A stretch of 64,000 nucleotides of DNA from Bacilli bacterium (GCA_022482735.1 JAKVOO010000001.1:902837-966836), one strand, 5' to 3'; counted from the stretch's first letter, positions 46,696 to 55,679 are shown. Numbers and translations: made by a program. Notes: generated by a model from the sequence alone, not told the origin.

Positions 46696-47268
46696 ATGCT
46701 AAAAGAGGATAAAACTGACTTACGGGTAATTAGAACTAAGGCAAGCATCAAGGCCGCGGTTAAAGCGTTAATTATGAATCTTGATGCCTCAAAAATAACT
46801 GTTCAAGGAGTGGCCCAAAAAGCGATGATAAATCGCAAAACCTTCTATTTGCACTATAGCTGTATAGAAGATTTGTTTGATCAAATATTTCAAGAATTAG
46901 TAATAGACTACGCTTCATTTATGGACCAATATCCCCTTATTCATTCATTTAAAGATACCAACAAAGTGTTTTTTGAATTCATGGCTAAACAAGAGCCCTA
47001 TATGGAGAGATTAGTTTGCTCTGATTCATATCAAACTTACTCTAATCGTTTCTTTGAAGTAATGCTTAAGCGCAATCGAAGCCTTTATAATCCTTACAAG
47101 AAATATAATCAAGAAGAACAAAACATCATCAACACATTCTTAGGTATATCTTCGGTAAACATTTATCGACAATGGGTAAAAGATGGGAAGAAAATTCCCA
47201 TCCAACGTTTAATTGATTTGACGAGCAATCTATTTACCGAAGGAGTTAATTCCCTCGATTTAAACTAG
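46696..47268 (+). CDS. TetR-family regulator of the CMD-cupin operon
   Basis: The 190-residue regulator starts at 46696 behind a perfect AAAAGGAGGT; an earlier in-frame codon would add residues with no site. The helix-turn-helix is ITVQGVAQKAMINRKTFYLHYSCIEDLFDQ (about 33-62, cut for length). Divergence from the carboxymuconolactone-decarboxylase operon suggests local control of it. Confidence 0.8.
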   Translation: MLKEDKTDLRVIRTKASIKAAVKALIMNLDASKITVQGVAQKAMINRKTFYLHYSCIEDLFDQIFQELVIDYASFMDQYPLIHSFKDTNKVFFEFMAKQEPYMERLVCSDSYQTYSNRFFEVMLKRNRSLYNPYKKYNQEEQNIINTFLGISSVNIYRQWVKDGKKIPIQRLIDLTSNLFTEGVNSLDLN

Positions 47269-47281
47269 ATACCATAACTTT

Positions 47282-47875
47282 TTAATTAGAATTATTATTG
47301 TGCTTAACACAGTTGATTATCACTTCGATTACTTCATCAATTGGTGTCATGCATCCTTCCTTAATCCATTCTTCCACGATTGCCATCATGCCGTGAATAA
47401 AATAGGAAATGTAGAAGGGTTGTTTTTCAGTCGGTATGTTAAAACGGCTGAGAATTGGCATAAATATTTTCTCGCTTAATTGACGATAACTTTTATCCGC
47501 ATTCATGGTTTTAGGACGACCAAGAAAAGCTTTAAACAATTTTTTGTTTTCTTTAACATAGGCTAAATACGGCGTTAAATATGTTGGGGTAATTAAATCC
47601 AGTTTTGCAAATTCTATCGTCGAAATTTGATTAACGAAGTCGCTTTGTTGGTCTTGAAAAGATGAAAAGAACTTATTCTCGTAATACTCTATCGTTTCTT
47701 CTAGAAGATCATTAATCGTTTCATAATGAAGATAGAAGGTTGAACGATTAACTCCGGCTTCTTTGCATATTTCTTTAACCGTAATATATTGGTATTCCTT
47801 TTTATTCAAAATGTTAATTAACGCTTCGTCAAAAAAACGAGCAGTATTGAAATATTTCGATTCAGATTTATTCAT
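47282..47875 (-). CDS. TetR-family regulator
   Basis: A 197-residue TetR-type protein with helix-turn-helix ITVKEICKEAGVNRSTFYLHYE near residues 31-52 and a C-terminal domain like TetR_C_7 (FIHGMMAIVEEWIKEGC). It lies 19 bases after a small membrane-protein gene and is likely cotranscribed with it. Target unknown. Confidence 0.8.
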   Translation of the reverse strand: MNKSESKYFNTARFFDEALINILNKKEYQYITVKEICKEAGVNRSTFYLHYETINDLLEETIEYYENKFFSSFQDQQSDFVNQISTIEFAKLDLITPTYLTPYLAYVKENKKLFKAFLGRPKTMNADKSYRQLSEKIFMPILSRFNIPTEKQPFYISYFIHGMMAIVEEWIKEGCMTPIDEVIEVIINCVKHNNNSN

Positions 47876-47894
47876 AATACTGCTCCTTTCTTAT

Positions 47895-48245
47895 TTAGTC
47901 GGTGATTTCATTAGCTAAGGCAATGATATCCGCGGCATATTTTCTTTTTGATTTTTCTAAGATCTTGCTATAAATTGGATAATTGAATCCACAGCCAACG
48001 AGTCCTAGTAATCCTAGTATAATACCAAGAACAAACATTGCGGGAGTTTTAGGCCCAATTACTTCCATTGATAGACACATACCAACTCCTAAAACCAGTG
48101 AAGAAAAAATACCAAAGGTGTAGGTGAAGATGCTCGCCGGAAGTTTAGCCCGGTTGTCTAACTTCTTAAGTGCGATTACCTTGGAAGTATCTTTGATCGA
48201 ATATTCTTGAGCGACATGTTCGGCATAAATTTTATCTGTATTCAT
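47895..48245 (-). CDS. small membrane protein of unknown function
   Basis: A 116-residue protein with a charged N-terminus, two hydrophobic spans (about 37-58 and 66-90) separated by a short loop, and a charged C-terminus. It precedes a TetR gene in what seems a two-gene unit. I do not recognise the family with confidence. Confidence 0.6.
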   Translation of the reverse strand: MNTDKIYAEHVAQEYSIKDTSKVIALKKLDNRAKLPASIFTYTFGIFSSLVLGVGMCLSMEVIGPKTPAMFVLGIILGLLGLVGCGFNYPIYSKILEKSKRKYAADIIALANEITD

Positions 48246-48366
48246 TTTCTGTTCCTCCTTAATGACTACACCCTTAATATAGAATGAGTCCTAAGTAAAC
48301 CGAACAACACAGAATAATGTAAATGTTGATTTAAAGGCTTTTTGCCATTAATTAAATTTTGCTTGT

Positions 48367-48789
48367 TTATATTCCAAAAGTAAGTTCATATCTAGTTCCA
48401 TTACTAAAAAGAACCCCGTTATTTAATTTAATACAGAGAATAATGGTGTTTTTATCGGCAAAATTATTATGTCCATTATTAATCCACGAATAAAAAACTT
48501 TCATTAATTTATCGGCTATTTTTTTATTTTCGTCTTTACCGAAATACCCTAGATTAATGGCCACTCCTTGCGCTGAAAACCACTCTCCCGATAAGGCAAC
48601 ATGTGGATTATGGTCAATATGTTTCATTTTATTAGATAAAGCATGAGTAATAATATAAAAACACTCATCTTCATAATACGCATCAACAGTTCTAACACTT
48701 GGGTAGGCACCATTTATGGTTGCTAAAGCCATAAGAGCGTCTTTGTTAAATCGTTCGTTTAAAATAGTTTTTATCTGTTCACTCAACAT
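48367..48789 (-). CDS. pyridoxamine 5'-phosphate oxidase-like flavin-binding protein
   Basis: A 140-residue split-barrel protein: ALMALATINGAYPSVRTVDAYY, then FYIITHALSNKMKHIDHNPHVALSGEWF matches the FMN-binding fold of the PNPOx-like family. Such proteins bind FMN, F420 or heme, and the substrate is unknown. It is 13 bases after a membrane-protein gene. Confidence 0.75.
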   Translation of the reverse strand: MLSEQIKTILNERFNKDALMALATINGAYPSVRTVDAYYEDECFYIITHALSNKMKHIDHNPHVALSGEWFSAQGVAINLGYFGKDENKKIADKLMKVFYSWINNGHNNFADKNTIILCIKLNNGVLFSNGTRYELTFGI

Positions 48790-48802
48790 ATGTTCTCCTT
48801 TT

Positions 48803-49300
48803 TTACATCAATAAATTCATTGAAACATGACTTACGTGTACAATAAAAAACAAAACACCGGTAATGGCCAAAACATAGTTCTTTCTCCATAACCCTAAGA
48901 AGACATAATATAAAGGCACCGCTGCAACTAGGCACACTATCATTAGGGCCTTACTTTGATAGCCAACAAAATAAAATATCCAGCCGCCAAAATTTATAAG
49001 TAGCATCATCATTGCTACAGTAAAGAAGAAAAGCTCTTTTTTTGACGATAAGGAAAACCACTTTGCATCTTTTTCAACAATCAGGATTAAAATTGCGATA
49101 GATAATATTCCCAATATCTTTTCTAACCCATTTAAAAACGGGGATACCTCTGGCATTTCCATAATTGGATTAGAAGTAAGATTAAATAAGGGCATTACCA
49201 TATAAGGCAATTCTTGAACAAAAAATAAAATAACCCCCAATGCAAAAAAACCCAAGTATTGGTTTTTATAGAGCTTAATCCATTTGACCATTCTATCCAC
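48803..49300 (-). CDS. five-span membrane protein of unknown function
   Basis: A 165-residue hydrophobic protein with about five spans and the periplasmic or loop segment NLTSNPIMEMPEVSPFLNG. A start at Met4 is also possible. It is probably cotranscribed with the flavin-binding protein gene. No family recognised. Confidence 0.6.
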   Translation of the reverse strand: MDRMVKWIKLYKNQYLGFFALGVILFFVQELPYMVMPLFNLTSNPIMEMPEVSPFLNGLEKILGILSIAILILIVEKDAKWFSLSSKKELFFFTVAMMMLLINFGGWIFYFVGYQSKALMIVCLVAAVPLYYVFLGLWRKNYVLAITGVLFFIVHVSHVSMNLLM

Positions 49301-49361
49301 TGCTTTCTATATAAAATATTTAATATCTAATTACCACGCTCAAACATAGATTGATTAAGAA

Positions 49362-49967
49362 TCATTTTTTCTGCTTTTTCCACTGACCAGGTAAGATTTT
49401 CTTTTCTAATGGCGGAAAGAAACTATTGTACTTCTCGACCTCATTTCGATTTAGACTAAAAAACACCGATGCCTCCTGAAATACACCTGGATTATTATCA
49501 AAGAATCCTTTTTCTAATTCTAATCCCATTAAAGCTGGAAATTGTGTCCCATCGTCCGTTGTAATTCCTAACTTATAGCAATTTTGAAACCCAAAGCGTG
49601 GGTAATACTCAGGTACTCCCGTTATCACAATAGCTTTATAGCCCATTTTTTTGGTTTCTTTGATAAATTCCTGTACCAGCATTTCCCCAATACCTTGATG
49701 CTGATACTTTGGATCTACACCTAATGGGCCAAAGGTAATGATATCATCGCTATTATACTTAGCTACACTCCCGTATATTGCTCCTACAACATAACCATCA
49801 TCTAGAGCAAGAAAAGATAAATTAGAAACATATTCAGGCGAACTTCGCATTTTATAGACTAGGTAATGCTCTTCACATCCCGGCATATAAACATTCCAGA
49901 AGGCTTTTTGAATACATTTCTCCGCTTGATGATAATACTCTTTCGTCTCTTTAATAATTCTTAACAT
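49362..49967 (-). CDS. GNAT-family N-acetyltransferase
   Basis: A 201-residue acetyltransferase with the acetyl-CoA motif FGPLGVDPKYQHQGIGEMLV (about 83-102) and GYKAIVITGVPEYYPRFGF. Substrate unknown; small-molecule or protein acetylation are both possible. It is a single gene. Confidence 0.8.
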   Translation of the reverse strand: MLRIIKETKEYYHQAEKCIQKAFWNVYMPGCEEHYLVYKMRSSPEYVSNLSFLALDDGYVVGAIYGSVAKYNSDDIITFGPLGVDPKYQHQGIGEMLVQEFIKETKKMGYKAIVITGVPEYYPRFGFQNCYKLGITTDDGTQFPALMGLELEKGFFDNNPGVFQEASVFFSLNRNEVEKYNSFFPPLEKKILPGQWKKQKK

Positions 49968-50344
49968 AATACTTATTCTCGATTTATTATATTCTTATTT
50001 GTCTTTAACAAGCACGAAAAAAAGCATCTCAAATAAAAATACTTGTCCAAAATTATTTTTAAAATTTAAAAAAATTTAAGATATTTCTTGTTCAATCATT
50101 ATCATCGTCCTTTTTTACACCCTAACTCTTCTCATATATCCGTTGAAATCGATAAGTAAGCTGGCTTTCTTCGCAGCATCGGCTTCTATGATATCATCAA
50201 GGAAAAGCACAAACCTTATGTTTCTAAACCCTACCAAACACTTGCTCATCTAGATGAAAAATGACGAATGAATGATCCTAAAACAACTATTTTGAGTTAT
50301 TGCAATCTTTAAAAATAAAGAAATATCTAATGTCCATAGTTCTT
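49968..50344. other. intergenic region with a possible short coding remnant
   Basis: AT-rich and without a complete gene. On the plus strand 50160-50264 reads protein-like (GFYDIIKEKHKPYVSK) between two stop codons, which may be the leftover of a lost gene; I cannot name it. Nothing else is seen. Confidence 0.3.
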
Positions 50345-50440
50345 TTAAATCATGTTAGCCACCATCTCGACGTGCGAGAATATGGTAAATTATCCAAATC
50401 ACATATTAAATAAACATGCGAGAGAAAGAAGCAAACGTAT
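50345..50440. repeat. cassette-end repeat, copy C
   Basis: About 95 bases similar to 63318-63415: shared CACC(A/G)TCTC core (50360-50374) and the right arm TTAAATAAACATG followed by GAA.CAAACGTAT. On the minus strand the core reads His-Val-Glu-Met-Val-Ala, like the C-terminal HVETV of RlmCD-type rRNA methyltransferases. It abuts the end of a Fic gene. See copies A and B. Confidence 0.55.
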
Positions 50441-50441
50441 A

Positions 50442-51488
50442 TCATTTTCTTTTGTATCTCGCATCTTTAAAAGAACCATATTTTTCTATTTGCCCATCTT
50501 TAAGCATATTCGCTAAAACTCTTTCGATGGTTGAACCGCTGATATCGGGCACGATATCGATGATTTCTTGTTTCGACATTGGAAGGAGGCTGTTTAACAG
50601 CACCATTTTTATTCGTTCTTCTTTCTTTATTTTTTTAAGCCCAACTGTCGCTAATCGTTTTTCTAATTCCAAATAGCAATTATAGAGGGTGGTGATAAAG
50701 TTTTTAATGAAGTGCGAGTAATTATTATTGCCTTCTTCCCAGGATAGCGAAGAAAGTCTTAATGCTTCGTAGTAAGATCTCTTGTTCAGGTTTATTTGTT
50801 GTTCAAACGAGATGTATTTCCCAACATCATAATTGCTTTTGTACATGAGAAGCAAAGAAAGAAGTCTCGACATTCTTCCATTTCCATCGTCAAAAGGATG
50901 GATGCACAAAAAATCTAAGATGACACAAGGGATAAGAACAAGTGGATTAATATTGGAATCTTGTCTAGCGTCCATGTATGCCAAAACGAGTTGATTCATT
51001 GCTTCTGGGGTCTCTTCCGCATTCATTGGCTTAAATCTAAGTTTACGATTTCCGTTTTGTTCAATCTCAATAATAGCGTTGTCTTCTGTTTTATAATGTC
51101 CTCGAAATGGTGATCCACTTTGGGCGAGCATGATGTTATGAAGGCTAAGAATATCTTTCTCATCAAAGGATAAATTTTGATAATTTGTATGAACAATATT
51201 TAAGGCGTCTCGATAACCGGCAATCTCTTTTTCATTATGATTTAATGGCTCGGTTTTTTGTTCCATCAGTGCTTTAATTCTTTTGTCTGTTGTAACGATT
51301 CCCTCAATCGCGTTGCTTCCTTTAACCGATTGAACTTTGGCAATAGCGTTCAATTTATTAAATAACTCAGAATTAAGTGTTTTCTTTTCGTCTTCTTCTT
51401 TTTTCACCTCGTGAATGTAATTAGTAATATTTAATAGTTCAGATGGTAGATTGTCGTTTTTTAAGAAGGAATAATCAAATTTTCTCAT
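50442..51488 (-). CDS. Fic-family protein (class II) with C-terminal winged helix
   Basis: A 348-residue Fic protein: inhibitory motif SNAIEG (Ser58-Glu62-Gly63), complete catalytic motif HPFDDGNGR (His197 onward), the beta-hairpin flap near AIIEIEQNGNRKLRF and a C-terminal winged helix (MSKQEIIDIVPDISGSTIERVLANML). It should be an AMP-transferase type enzyme held off by its own helix. Two inverted repeats cover its promoter, and autoregulation through the winged helix is a reasonable guess. Confidence 0.87.
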   Translation of the reverse strand: MRKFDYSFLKNDNLPSELLNITNYIHEVKKEEDEKKTLNSELFNKLNAIAKVQSVKGSNAIEGIVTTDKRIKALMEQKTEPLNHNEKEIAGYRDALNIVHTNYQNLSFDEKDILSLHNIMLAQSGSPFRGHYKTEDNAIIEIEQNGNRKLRFKPMNAEETPEAMNQLVLAYMDARQDSNINPLVLIPCVILDFLCIHPFDDGNGRMSRLLSLLLMYKSNYDVGKYISFEQQINLNKRSYYEALRLSSLSWEEGNNNYSHFIKNFITTLYNCYLELEKRLATVGLKKIKKEERIKMVLLNSLLPMSKQEIIDIVPDISGSTIERVLANMLKDGQIEKYGSFKDARYKRK

Positions 51489-51501
51489 TGGTTTCTCCTT
51501 T

Positions 51502-51588
51502 TACTGCATTTATTTTACAATATTTGATGCAGTATTTCAACGGCGTGGGATTGTTTACTGCATTTTAATTAATGTTTTTGATGCAGTA
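51502..51588 (-). promoter_or_regulatory. fic promoter and two identical-geometry operators
   Basis: TACTGCAT-N17-ATGCAGTA occurs twice, at 51502-51534 and 51556-51588. On the minus strand a TTGAAA (51540-51535), 17-base spacer, TAAAAT (51517-51512) promoter lies across the first copy, so binding there would block transcription of the Fic gene. The identical arms and spacing show this is not chance. Confidence 0.7.
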
Positions 51589-51808
51589 TTCAATGTTGAA
51601 ATGAAGAAACAAACATATCGATTTGGGAACGAAAGACATATCCTATTCAAACTATGAGATAAAAAATAACAAAAAAATTGTCTTAGAAGGTGAAAATCTG
51701 ATATGAAGGACACTCCAAAAATGCAGGTTTAATTATTACTTGGGACTTTTTTAGTCTTCAAACGGATCTCATAAGCGGAAGTCATAAGGATTATTTCCAA
51801 TAAGAAAG
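51589..51808. other. intergenic region between the fic operators and the nuclease remnant
   Basis: No complete gene. On the plus strand a protein-like stretch ISYSNYEIKNNKKIVLEGEN (about 51640-51703) ends at a TGA and may be a remnant of a lost gene. Nothing else is recognised. Confidence 0.3.
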
Positions 51809-52288
51809 TCAATACGTTGCATTTAAAAACATTCTGGCATACAAATTTTCTTTTGTTGAATATGAATGATTTCTAAACCCATCAATTATTTGGGGAATTA
51901 GAGAATAGAAAGTATAGTTTTTCGAAAACATTCCTTTATCAAATTCCGCCTCAATAAAGTCGGCAAGGTCACCATAACTAACAAGTATGTAGACAGATTC
52001 CATTTTTGGATCTTCGACAATTATTTCTCGCTTTATTTCATTGATTCGATAATTTGGAACAACAGCAAAACATAAAGGATCAAAGGATTTCTTTTTAGCC
52101 CAATTGAAATAAGTTGATAATTGATTCGTGTTATCTTCAGGTCGAATTCCATTAAGACCGCTAAGCACTTTGTTTTCAATTACTATTCTTTGATTTTTGC
52201 TTTCAGCACAAACATCCATTCGACCATTAACTACTTTTGTTTCCTTAAACACCATAAAATGGCCCGTTGAGTCAAACGGCTTGCTTAT
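51809..52288 (-). pseudogene. C-terminal remnant of a PD-(D/E)XK nuclease
   Basis: The open frame from 52288 (after two stop codons) encodes SKPFDSTGHFMVFKETKVVN, then GRMDVCAESKNQRIVIENKV, which fits the PDDEXK_4 nuclease core (Asp, then Glu-x-Lys). A short ORF could start at 52255. The N-terminal part of the family is missing, so this is probably a non-functional fragment, though the catalytic residues persist. Confidence 0.5.
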
Positions 52289-52931
52289 TTATTAGTGCCA
52301 AATAATCATCAGGGTTCTTGTCATCGTAGATATATCCTTTATTTCTTTGAAATTTATAAGACAAACCACTAATTCTAATTGGACTATCAGCTTTAAAAAT
52401 TTTTGAGCCAATAAAAGTTAGGTAGAGGAATTCAACGCCATAGATTTCGTTCAAATATTTTCCATTATATTTAATATCTAAATTCTTCATCATCTGAATG
52501 ACTTCTTTTTGATGAGAAGTATAAATATTCTCGTCTTTGCTGGTATGAAATCGATGAAGTTTTTCTTCCAATTCGATGACATAGACAATGTCGAAATCAT
52601 GTCCTTTTGTTGGCCCAGTCAAAACCATATATTTCCCGGTATACTTCTCCTCGCTATTTCTTTCTAACATTTTCGTGCCATCAATCCAAATGTCGTTAGG
52701 ACAAGCACCCCAAGGGTTGTTGTAGACGAAATACTTTCCATCATCAGTCAACAAGAAATCAATAATCTTATGGCCAATATGACCGTCTTCATCAAGCCAT
52801 CCGCCTGAGAAAAGTTTATTTAAAAGAACAACATTACCATTAGTACCAGTGAATGTATCGAATTTTGAACCAAAAGAATTAGTTTCTTCTTCGGCGATTG
52901 TTAAGTTGAATGTCTCATCAATTAAGTAATA
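52272..52931 (-). CDS. orphan protein fragment of unknown function, start uncertain
   Basis: The frame 52931-52272 encodes about 219 residues (YYLIDETFNLTIAEEE onward to ALINKQAV) but has no ATG near its beginning; the previous in-frame codon is the TAA that ends the winged-helix ORF. Either the two were one gene now split by a nonsense mutation, or the start codon has been lost. I do not recognise a family. It overlaps the nuclease remnant by 17 bases. Confidence 0.4.
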   Translation of the reverse strand, partial: YYLIDETFNLTIAEEETNSFGSKFDTFTGTNGNVVLLNKLFSGGWLDEDGHIGHKIIDFLLTDDGKYFVYNNPWGACPNDIWIDGTKMLERNSEEKYTGKYMVLTGPTKGHDFDIVYVIELEEKLHRFHTSKDENIYTSHQKEVIQMMKNLDIKYNGKYLNEIYGVEFLYLTFIGSKIFKADSPIRISGLSYKFQRNKGYIYDDKNPDDYLALINKQAV

Positions 52932-53105
52932 TTATGAAGGTCTTGATCCAACTCGTTTAACATAGCCAGTATTGACTAATTCCATAAGGGAAGAATAAAT
53001 ATGTGGCATATGCTTATTGTCACCATACATTTCTGCCGACAATTCGCCTTGAGTTCTCGGCGATTTAGTTTTAAGTAAACCCACTATCTGCTCTTTTTGA
53101 GTCAT
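52932..53105 (-). CDS. winged-helix protein fragment
   Basis: A 57-residue winged-helix segment from Met at 53105 (MTQKEQIVGLLKTKSPRTQG, then HIYSSLMELVNTGYVKRVG). Such domains often sit at the N-terminus of restriction-associated proteins. The frame closes at a TAA directly before the orphan protein, in the same frame. Residues further upstream to 53168 derive from the flanking repeat. Confidence 0.45.
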   Translation of the reverse strand: MTQKEQIVGLLKTKSPRTQGELSAEMYGDNKHMPHIYSSLMELVNTGYVKRVGSRPS

Positions 53106-53128
53106 CGCATCGTCTTCCAAAACAAAAT

Positions 53129-53294
53129 ATATTCCCAAAGTCGCACTTTTTGCAAATTTCATAAACAAATTGCTTATTTAGTCAAATTTTACTGCAAAAG
53201 CCTTTTGTTTACAAAATTTTCAATGGTACCAACATACAACCAATAAGACAATGAACTACTTTTTCAGCACTAAAGCAACAACCGTCTCCAAGTG
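53129..53294. repeat. cassette-end repeat, copy A
   Basis: About 165 bases similar (roughly 70 percent by eye) to 63178-63347, including TTCCCAAAGTCGCACTTTT and CTAAAGCAACAACCGTCTCCA. The minus strand of the core (53294-53280) reads His-Leu-Glu-Thr-Val and continues VALVLKK to a stop. To the right of the core it differs from copies B and C. Confidence 0.6.
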
Positions 53295-53342
53295 CGCCCA
53301 AAGAAATTTATGGCTTGGCATCTAACTTTATTGACGGTTGAA

Positions 53343-53523
53343 GTTCACTATTTTCAATTAGTCGACTAGCGAATGTCACTAGTCAATTTATCAAGTTCAC
53401 TAAGTCGAATAATACAGTAGTTTAACAGTCTCGGGGTCGAAGTTGAGAGGGTTGGTTTGCTTGAATTTCTAATTGAAGGGGTCGAAACGACCCCCCATAT
53501 TTCAACATGGTCGAATTCGACCA
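53343..53523. other. hairpin-rich non-coding stretch beside the recombinase
   Basis: Contains a repeated AAGTTCACTA (53343 and 53394), a GACTAG/CTAGTC inverted repeat (53365-53385), a GGGGTCG-AAA-CGACCCC hairpin (53478-53494) and the 16-base palindrome TGGTCGAATTCGACCA (53508-53523). The last two directly follow the recombinase stop codon and may terminate it or serve as recombination arms. No gene lies in 53106-53530. Confidence 0.4.
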
Positions 53524-53530
53524 GTTTAAA

Positions 53531-54445
53531 TCAAAGAATATCCTTTAGCATTTTCTCTATGCACTTTTTCTTCTCGGCGTTATTTGGATGAACATAGAGA
53601 TTAAGCGTGGTTGTAATATTTGAATGACCTAGAATAACACTAACGGTCTTAACGCTGTTCTTCGCCTCAATACACCTTGTCGCGAAGCTATGTCTCAAAC
53701 CATGAAACTTGAGATAAGGGATTCCTAATTTCTTGATTGTTGCCTTGTAATAATTTCGATATGTTCTTGGTTCGATTGGCTTAACATCATTGCTCAAGAT
53801 AAAAAAATCCGAGTTCACGACTTTCATTAGTGGCCTAATTCTTTTCGTGAGCTCTCCACTCATAGGGATATCTCTATTCGATTCCTTGGTTTTTGGCTTG
53901 TCAACCAACACTTCTGTATATCTTTTTTCCCCATCAACATGGTAGATCCTTTGCACAGTATGCCTAACTTTGATTAAACCCTCATCCATGTCGATATCGC
54001 ACCACTTCAACGCGCATAGTTCACCGATTCTCATTCCTGTACACAAGCAAATAATCAATCCTAAATTTTTGAATGAGAAGTTTTCTTCAGCGTAAGTCAG
54101 TAGAGCCTTCTGATTGTCCTTGGACATAACCTTCAGTTCTTTCTTTTCAGATGTTCGTGGATAAACAATGTCAATTGGATTTAGATTCATTAGTTTCTGC
54201 TTGTTCCCGTACTTTTGAATCATCTTGATTACAACAACAATGTCCTTCACCGTTTTCTCAGATAGGCCCTCTTCTAATGCCTTCATGACATAATCCTGGA
54301 CATCCGATTCGACAAATTCTTCTTTTTCGCCAAAAAATGGAATAATGTGATTGTTTAATAAAAGGCAGTAAACAGAAAATGTCGATGTTTTCACAAACTG
54401 CTTTTTATTTTCCTTCCATAGATTAGCAACTTCTTTAATGACCAT
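53531..54445 (-). CDS. tyrosine recombinase beside the hsdS pair
   Basis: A 304-residue integrase with an N-terminal SAM-like core-binding domain (about 1-85) and a complete catalytic set: Arg139 (GMRIGEL), His248-x-x-Arg251 (HGLRHSF), His274 (LGHSN) and Tyr284 (LNLYVHP). GGAGG precedes the start. It is adjacent to a silent, inverted hsdS, the position of the invertases (CreX/PsrA type) that shuffle type I specificity genes in streptococci and relatives. An additional or alternative role in cassette integration at the flanking repeats cannot be excluded. Confidence 0.85.
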   Translation of the reverse strand: MVIKEVANLWKENKKQFVKTSTFSVYCLLLNNHIIPFFGEKEEFVESDVQDYVMKALEEGLSEKTVKDIVVVIKMIQKYGNKQKLMNLNPIDIVYPRTSEKKELKVMSKDNQKALLTYAEENFSFKNLGLIICLCTGMRIGELCALKWCDIDMDEGLIKVRHTVQRIYHVDGEKRYTEVLVDKPKTKESNRDIPMSGELTKRIRPLMKVVNSDFFILSNDVKPIEPRTYRNYYKATIKKLGIPYLKFHGLRHSFATRCIEAKNSVKTVSVILGHSNITTTLNLYVHPNNAEKKKCIEKMLKDIL

Positions 54446-54506
54446 ATTTTTTCCTCCTTATAGTCACCTTATATTTTAAAAAAAATATAGATACTTTTTA
54501 GGCTTT

Positions 54507-55679
54507 TTGGTCATTAATGTTCCTAATTTGAGATTTAAGTTTGACGGTGAGTGGAAAAGTTATTGCCTATCCGATGTCGTTAATAGAATTACTAGGAAAA
54601 ACAAAAACCAAGCATGCAAACTTCCTCTTACTATATCGGCCCAGTACGGTCTAATTGATCAAACCACATTTTTCGATAAAAAAGTGGCTAGCCAAAATCT
54701 TCAAAACTATTATTTGCTTCTTAAAGGAGATTTCGCTTATAACAAGAGCTATTCAAAAGATTATCCCTGGGGCGCTGTTAAAAAATTAAATTTTTACGAT
54801 GCTGGAGTAGTTTCAAACTTATATATTTGTTTTAGACCAAACGACAAAATTAATTCGTCTTTTTTAGAAATATATTTTGAAAGCGACAAATGGTATAAAC
54901 AGATTTCAGATATTGCCGGCGAAGGGGCGCGAAACCACGGATTACTTAATATGTCCACGCCTAATTTTTTCGAGACTAGGCACAGATTTCCTTGTGTCAA
55001 AGAACAAGTGGAAATCTCAGCATTTATAAAGAACATTGATGAGCGAATTGAAGTTCAAAACAAAATCATTAATGAATTAAGTTCTCTTAGCATCTCGATT
55101 AAAACAATCGTTTTTTCAAGGTGGATTCATTGTCCGAAAATTGCTATTGCTCATGTTGTTAAGGAATATGACGAAAAGACCGTTACTGATGATATGTATC
55201 CAGTTCTTTCATCAACGTCATCCGGACTTTACTTGCAAACGGATTATTTTAATAAAAACGCTTCGAGCGATTGCACTATTGGTTATAAGATTGTGCCATT
55301 TGGTTATTGCACATACAGATCAATGAGTGACACTGGAAATTTTAATTTTAACAAGCAAAACATTATTCAAAACGGCCTCGTCAGTCCTGCATATCCTGTT
55401 TTTTTGGTAGAAAAATGCTCGACAGATTTTTTGTTGGAATTGCTCAATAACAATGATGAAATAAAAAAACAAATAATGAAGCTTAAGTCTGGCGGAACAA
55501 GATTCTCGCTATCTTTTAAGAAACTATCTGAACTTAAAATTCCATGGCCGGACCAAAAAGAGAGAGAACAAGCAACTAGATTATTTGATTCAGTCAATAA
55601 ACAGCTAATTAATGAACGTATGCTGTTAGAATCATTAAAAAGAGAAAAGAGCTTCTTGCTAAGAAACCTTTTTATATAA
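54507..55679 (+). CDS. hsdS: second, inverted HsdS specificity subunit (probably silent cassette)
   Basis: A two-TRD specificity subunit of about 390 residues: NVPNLRF then TRD1, a conserved helix FIKNIDERIEVQNKIINEL near residues 173-191, TRD2, and a C-terminal helix ending LLRNLFI. No ATG or ribosome binding site precedes the conserved NVPNLRF; the only in-frame initiator is a TTG, and it lies exactly at an inverted repeat. It therefore looks like a silent store of target-recognition domains, to be exchanged with the convergent hsdS. Confidence 0.75.
   Translation: MVINVPNLRFKFDGEWKSYCLSDVVNRITRKNKNQACKLPLTISAQYGLIDQTTFFDKKVASQNLQNYYLLLKGDFAYNKSYSKDYPWGAVKKLNFYDAGVVSNLYICFRPNDKINSSFLEIYFESDKWYKQISDIAGEGARNHGLLNMSTPNFFETRHRFPCVKEQVEISAFIKNIDERIEVQNKIINELSSLSISIKTIVFSRWIHCPKIAIAHVVKEYDEKTVTDDMYPVLSSTSSGLYLQTDYFNKNASSDCTIGYKIVPFGYCTYRSMSDTGNFNFNKQNIIQNGLVSPAYPVFLVEKCSTDFLLELLNNNDEIKKQIMKLKSGGTRFSLSFKKLSELKIPWPDQKEREQATRLFDSVNKQLINERMLLESLKREKSFLLRNLFI
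54515..54536 (+). repeat. hsdS inverted repeat 1, left copy
   Basis: 22 bases at the 5' end of the silent hsdS, covering the codons for Asn-Val-Pro-Asn-Leu-Arg-Phe, identical to the reverse complement of 56776-56797. Confidence 0.85.
55053..55071 (+). repeat. hsdS inverted repeat 2, left copy
   Basis: 19 bases (GTTCAAAACAAAATCATTA) in the central conserved helix between the two recognition domains, identical to the reverse complement of 56289-56307. Confidence 0.85.

Noticed and set aside
51502-51588. CRISPR-like array because of repeated inverted sequences
   Set aside because: There are only two units, the arms are short palindromes and the intervening sequences are promoter parts.
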